Source: Planctomycetaceae bacterium (GTDB lineage Bacteria; Planctomycetota; Planctomycetia; Pirellulales; UBA1268). Taken from it: 9,100 nucleotides of DNA. The position numbers were made by a program, and so were the translations under genes. Below, in pieces: positions 5,905-9,100 of the stretch. The stretch is taken from the NCBI GenBank assembly GCA_009691925.1, contig SIAG01000156.1, positions 1 through 9,100 of the forward strand, written 5' to 3'. How positions within the stretch are numbered: the stretch's first letter is position 1; each line of letters begins with the position of its first letter. Under the pieces are notes generated by a model. It did no database searches, was not told the DNA's origin, and saw nothing but the letters and a program-made list of their open reading frames with translations.

Positions 5905-7181
5905 TGTGGGTCCTCTGAAACGGTGGGGGCACTTAAGGGGGCGGCGGTTGGCTCGGCGTCGCCTGCCCGGGCGGAACGGGCCTCAGCCTGGCGGCGGATT
6001 TCCGCGTGGGCCTTCTCGAGCCGCTCGGGCCAGCGGAAGCGGGGGGCCGTGGCAGGATCGTAGCCGGCGAGATGGCCCGTCAGACGGGTAGCCGGCTTCG
6101 TGTAGCGGAGCTCGGTGTCGCCGAACACTTCCTTGCAGAGGGCGGCGAGGCGAGGATCGTAGTCGATCAACTCGCTGCGCAAATGGACGTGGTTGTGATC
6201 GTGGTCGTTGACGCGGTTGTTGTCGAACCAGCACTGCACCCCCTCGGCGAAATACTCGTGGTGGTTCACCGCGGCGTATTTCCCCTTCCACAAGCCATCA
6301 CGCATCGCGGCGTCGTAGGCGGCCTGGAGCCGGGAGTCGAAGGAGGGATCGACGTTCGACATCCCGCGCAGATGGATGACGTGGGCAAACTCGTGGATCA
6401 GAATGCACTCCGCGGCGTAGGGATCGCCGTCATAGGCGAGGAGATTCTCCTCCCCACAGGAGCTGTAGGGATCGGTCTCGCTGCCGCCGGTGCCACGGGC
6501 CCGGGCGTCCCAAAAATCGCGGCCGGAGATGCCAGGAAATCCCTCCATCGCAGCGGCGGCGAGGAAGGCGAACTCGGGGAGATCGGTGGTGTATTCGTCG
6601 TGCCCCAGAAGGCATAGCCGCGCGCCCGACTCGATGAGCGCCTGGCGGACATCGGGGCGGGCCGCGAGCAACGCGTTTACGAGATACGCCGCCTCGAGGA
6701 GGGCGAAATCGCTGACCGTCGCCGAGGCGACGATCGGAAAGCCATGGGCACTGGTGTATTTCGCATGGAAGGGATCGACCTTGAGCGCGGCCGGTGGGGG
6801 TATGACGCGCCCCACGCCGGCAGCCGCATCGACGTCGACGGCGCCGGCGCCGGCCGGCCGGAACACGAAGGTCTTCACCGGCTGGCTGGCGACAGTGCGC
6901 TCCTCGGCGCGGGAGTCGCGGCCGACTATTTTGTAGCCCTGCCCAGGGGATGCGACGAGGATCGAGTTGCCACCGGGGGGGACTTCACCGGCGGCGGTCC
7001 GGCCGCCAACGTCATCGAGGGCGATGATCTCCGCCGGCTCGGCCGAACGGTTGAACACCTGGAGCCGGACGGTGGTGAGGGGCGGTTCGGCACCAATCGC
7101 CACCGGGGCAAGGAGGGCAAACCACACGCCGAGCGCCGCTAGGCCTCTGACCTGCCGCGGCGGATTCCGCGCGGCACTCAT
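5901..7181 (-). CDS. Exported zinc metallopeptidase with VHL-beta-like N-terminal domain
   Basis: 426 residues from the ATG at 7181, chosen because it gives a signal peptide (basic start, then GLAALGVWFALLAPVAIGA, cleavage near residue 31) and an ATGA overlap with ahpD. Residues about 36-90 (RLQVFNRSAEPAEIIALDD, EVPPGGNS, QGYKIVG) resemble the beta domain of von Hippel-Lindau protein, a weak match by eye. The catalytic part has HEFAH at 263-267 and NHHEYFAEGVQCWF at 306-319, where E309 or E313 would be the third zinc ligand of a gluzincin. Similar HEFAH/EYFAEG proteins occur in fungi and bacteria, mostly uncharacterised. It likely acts in the periplasm or outside the cell. The C-terminal 40 residues are charged, then Ala/Pro-rich. 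The stop overlaps the AAA+ start. It sits between a cytoplasmic redox protein and an ATPase, which is unusual for an exported enzyme. Confidence 0.82.
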   Translation of the reverse strand: MSAARNPPRQVRGLAALGVWFALLAPVAIGAEPPLTTVRLQVFNRSAEPAEIIALDDVGGRTAAGEVPPGGNSILVASPGQGYKIVGRDSRAEERTVASQPVKTFVFRPAGAGAVDVDAAAGVGRVIPPPAALKVDPFHAKYTSAHGFPIVASATVSDFALLEAAYLVNALLAARPDVRQALIESGARLCLLGHDEYTTDLPEFAFLAAAAMEGFPGISGRDFWDARARGTGGSETDPYSSCGEENLLAYDGDPYAAECILIHEFAHVIHLRGMSNVDPSFDSRLQAAYDAAMRDGLWKGKYAAVNHHEYFAEGVQCWFDNNRVNDHDHNHVHLRSELIDYDPRLAALCKEVFGDTELRYTKPATRLTGHLAGYDPATAPRFRWPERLEKAHAEIRRQAEARSARAGDAEPTAAPLSAPTVSEDPQ

Positions 7182-7717
7182 GCCGGGAGCCCGCAGGCGA
7201 CTGCCGAGACGACGGCGGCGATCCGCACCGCGTCGTGGCAGGTATCTTCGCTGGCGCCGACATGGAGGAGGCTCTTCTCGTGGTTCTGGAGGCACAGCTC
7301 GCAGCCGGCCAGCGCTGCGCAGGCGAGGCTCATCAGTTCGAAGTCAAGCTTCGTCGTCGCCGGCTGGATCATCCGGCTCATCCGCAGCCGTGGCGGACGG
7401 GCATCGTAGCTCTCCTTGTGGATCATGTGGCGGAAGCGGTAGTAGACGGTGTTCATCGCCATCAGCCCCGCGGCGGCCACGCCGTCGGAGAGCACGGCCG
7501 GGGCGGCGTCGGGCAGGCCGGCCTGCAGATCGCTCTGGATTGCCTCGACGAGCGGGCGGCAGCGGAGGAAGCGGGCGGAGGCGAGCGCCGTGCCGAGCGC
7601 CTGGGCGGGGGTGAGGTTCTCGCCGGCGAGGACGCTCGAGAGATTGAGGCGGATGTCCTTGAGATCGTCGGGGAGGGTGTCGCGGAGGGCGTCAAGGGCG
7701 GGGGTGGCGATCGACAT
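7178..7717 (-). CDS. ahpD: Alkylhydroperoxidase AhpD
   Basis: 179 residues, the usual AhpD length. It belongs to the carboxymuconolactone decarboxylase/AhpD fold. AhpD reduces peroxides or recycles AhpC with a CxxC pair. The catalytic set is E127, C139, C142 and H146, with spacing identical to M. tuberculosis AhpD (E118, C130, C133, H137). Other hallmarks are DIRLNLSSVL near the N-terminus, MNTVYYRFRHM at 88-98 and AVRIAAVVSAVA at the C-terminus. The ATG at 7717 is chosen because homology begins there; the frame is open further upstream but without plausible protein. No strong Shine-Dalgarno is present (GGAAG nearby). It heads an operon with the metallopeptidase and AAA+ genes, with a four-base overlap at its stop. 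No ahpC is in the window. Confidence 0.92.
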   Translation of the reverse strand: MSIATPALDALRDTLPDDLKDIRLNLSSVLAGENLTPAQALGTALASARFLRCRPLVEAIQSDLQAGLPDAAPAVLSDGVAAAGLMAMNTVYYRFRHMIHKESYDARPPRLRMSRMIQPATTKLDFELMSLACAALAGCELCLQNHEKSLLHVGASEDTCHDAVRIAAVVSAVACGLPA

Positions 7718-7773
7718 GGGGGCTTCCGGAGGAGGAGCGGGCAGGGAGGGCGGCAGCCGCGTCGGGCCCGGGA

Positions 7774-7779
7774 ATTGTA
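7774..7779 (-). promoter_or_regulatory. Possible -10 element for the ahpD operon
   Basis: TACAAT on the minus strand (five of six matches to TATAAT), 56 bases before the ahpD ATG, in an otherwise GC-rich intergenic region. No convincing -35 box. No OxyR or similar operator was recognised. Confidence 0.3.
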
Positions 7780-7787
7780 GCCGTTCG

Positions 7788-7817
7788 TTGATAGATCGGC
7801 GGGCTGGATGGTAGGGT
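7788..7817 (+). promoter_or_regulatory. Possible promoter for carB
   Basis: TTGATA (7788-7793) and TAGGGT (7812-7817) with an 18-base spacer, 81 bases before the carB ATG. The -35 is good and the -10 weak. No arginine or pyrimidine regulatory element was recognised in the leader. Confidence 0.25.
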
Positions 7818-7898
7818 TTGCGCGTTTGCCCGCAGCCTGCCCCCGCCCTAACCGTTGCCCCCCGCCCCTTTGCTCCGGCGCCGAGCCCGGATCCCTCC

Positions 7899-9100
7899 AT
7901 GCCCCGCCGAGACGACCTCCACACGATCCTCCTCATCGGCTCCGGGCCGATCGTCATCGGCCAAGCCTGTGAGTTCGATTACTCCGGCACCCAGGCCTGC
8001 AAGGCGCTGCGCGAGGATGGCTACCGCGTCGTCCTCGTCAATTCCAACCCGGCCACGATCATGACCGATCCGGGCACGGCCGACCGGACCTACATCGAGC
8101 CGCTCACCTGGCAGATGCTCGAGAAGGTCATTGAAATCGAGAAGCCCGACGCGATCCTTCCCACGCTCGGCGGCCAGACGGCGCTCAACCTCGCCATGGA
8201 GCTTGACCGCCACGGCGTCCTCGCCCGGCACGGGGTGGAGATGATCGGGGCCAAGGCCGACGCTATCAAACGGGGCGAGGACCGGGAGATCTTCAAGGAG
8301 ACGATGCGGAAGATCAGCCTCGAGACCTGCCGCGGCCGGATCGTGCGGTCGCTGGCGGAGGCCCGCGAGGTGCTCGCCGAGGTCGGCCTGCCGGCGGTCA
8401 TCCGCCCGAGCTTCACCCTCGGCGGCTCCGGCTCCGGGATCGCCTACAACCGCGACGAGTTCGACTCGAAGGTGCAGCGCGGCATCGATCTGTCGCCAGT
8501 CGGGGAGGTGCTCGTCGAGGAATCGATCCTCGGCTGGAAGGAATACGAGATGGAGGTGATGCGCGACGCCGACGACAACGCCGTCATCATCTGCTCGATC
8601 GAGAACTTCGATCCCTGTGGCATCCACACCGGCGACTCGATCACCGTCGCCCCGGCGATGACGCTCACCGATCGGCAGTATCAGCGGATGCGCGACGCCA
8701 GCTTCGCCGTCATCCGCGCTATCGGCGTGGCCACCGGCGGCTCGAACATCCAGTTTGCCGTCCATCCGACGAACGGGCGGATGATCGTCATTGAGATGAA
8801 TCCGCGCGTCAGCCGCTCCTCGGCGCTGGCGAGCAAGGCAACCGGCTTCCCGATCGCCAAGATCGCCGCCAAACTCGCCGTCGGCTGGCGGCTCCACGAG
8901 CTCCCTAACGACATCACCCGGCGGACGAAGGCCTGCTTCGAGCCCTCGATCGACTATGTCGTCGTCAAGGTGCCGAGGTTCGCGTTCGAGAAGTTCCCCG
9001 AGGCCGACAGCCGCCTGACGACGCAGATGAAGAGCGTCGGCGAGACGATGGCGATCGGGCGGACCTTCAAGGAGGCCTTTCAAAAGGCGCTCCGCGGCCT
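7899..9100 (+). CDS. carB: Carbamoyl-phosphate synthase large subunit, N-terminal part (3' partial)
   Basis: 400 codons are present and the frame is open at the window edge, about 37% of the usual ~1,070-residue protein. With CarA it makes carbamoyl phosphate from glutamine, bicarbonate and two ATP for pyrimidine and arginine synthesis. Visible parts are the pre-ATP-grasp region (GSGPIVIGQACEFDYSG; LPTLGGQTALN) and the first ATP-grasp domain (RPSFTLGGSGSGI; EMNPRVSRSSALASKATGFP). Numbered from the ATG at 7899, ligand residues fall on the same positions as in E. coli CarB: R129, R169, Q285, E299 and N301. This fixes the start and shows the frame is intact. No Shine-Dalgarno is seen. It is divergent from ahpD. 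Confidence 0.97.
   Translation, partial: MPRRDDLHTILLIGSGPIVIGQACEFDYSGTQACKALREDGYRVVLVNSNPATIMTDPGTADRTYIEPLTWQMLEKVIEIEKPDAILPTLGGQTALNLAMELDRHGVLARHGVEMIGAKADAIKRGEDREIFKETMRKISLETCRGRIVRSLAEAREVLAEVGLPAVIRPSFTLGGSGSGIAYNRDEFDSKVQRGIDLSPVGEVLVEESILGWKEYEMEVMRDADDNAVIICSIENFDPCGIHTGDSITVAPAMTLTDRQYQRMRDASFAVIRAIGVATGGSNIQFAVHPTNGRMIVIEMNPRVSRSSALASKATGFPIAKIAAKLAVGWRLHELPNDITRRTKACFEPSIDYVVVKVPRFAFEKFPEADSRLTTQMKSVGETMAIGRTFKEAFQKALRG

Noticed and set aside
4423..6063. Long plus-strand open frame (546 codons) opposite the AAA+ gene
   Set aside because: Its Arg/Gly/Glu-rich composition mirrors the minus-strand AAA+ gene, whose Walker and sensor motifs are clear.
7182..7295. Longer N-terminus for the metallopeptidase
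   Set aside because: The extra 38 residues are Arg/Pro-rich, overlap ahpD coding sequence and would bury the signal peptide.
7718..7957. Longer N-terminus for ahpD
   Set aside because: Known AhpD proteins begin near the 7717 ATG; the extension is unlike protein, crosses the intergenic region and overlaps the carB start.
7848..9083. Long minus-strand open frame (411 codons) opposite carB
   Set aside because: The plus strand encodes carB with ligand residues at exact E. coli positions; the antisense frame is a high-GC codon shadow with no recognisable domain.
1..9100. CRISPR arrays, tRNA, rRNA genes or riboswitches
   Set aside because: No regularly spaced repeats, cloverleaf patterns or recognisable RNA motifs were seen on reading either strand.

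Overview
The window is high-GC bacterial chromosome, most likely from a planctomycete (Pirellulales-like). The basis is a C-terminal VPEIDPSG sorting motif typical of planctomycetal PEP-CTERM proteins, remnants of a TPR/AAA+ and TPR/membrane gene pair that I remember as common in that phylum, and weak or absent Shine-Dalgarno sites at most starts. The taxonomic call rests on recollection of protein families, not on a search.

Left part (1-2356, plus strand): the 3' end of a secreted formylglycine-generating-enzyme-like (SUMF1-fold) protein with a PEP-CTERM signal. It is cut inside the signal by a complete IS3-family insertion sequence of about 1.6 kb. The IS carries orfA and a DDE transposase orfB that overlap by ATGA. 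It also has an A8 slippery run with a following hairpin, which would give a -1 frameshifted OrfAB fusion, and a perfect 17-bp inverted repeat just inside orfA. No target-site duplication is visible, and the gene on the far side is unrelated, so the IS now marks a rearrangement joint.

Middle (2357-3680, minus strand): a decayed locus. A TPR reading frame appears to be a deletion fusion of a TPR-AAA+ protein and a TPR-membrane protein. It contains an out-of-frame patch, ends in a single TGA, and continues in the same frame as a membrane domain whose tail is supplied by the IS.

Right part (3787-7717, minus strand): two gene groups. An AbiEii/MNT-like nucleotidyltransferase and an 81-residue partner overlap by 11 bp, with a TATAAT six bases before the partner's ATG. 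Upstream lies a tightly overlapped three-gene operon of ahpD (alkylhydroperoxidase), an exported zinc metallopeptidase with a possible VHL-beta-like N-terminal domain, and a AAA+ ATPase with an uncharacterised N-terminal half. Both junctions are ATGA.

Far right (7899-9100, plus strand): the first 400 codons of carB (carbamoyl-phosphate synthase large subunit), divergent from ahpD across a 181-bp intergenic region. carB is the only clear housekeeping gene. The most unusual content is the ahpD-peptidase-AAA+ operon, the nucleotidyltransferase pair and the layered lesions around the IS.
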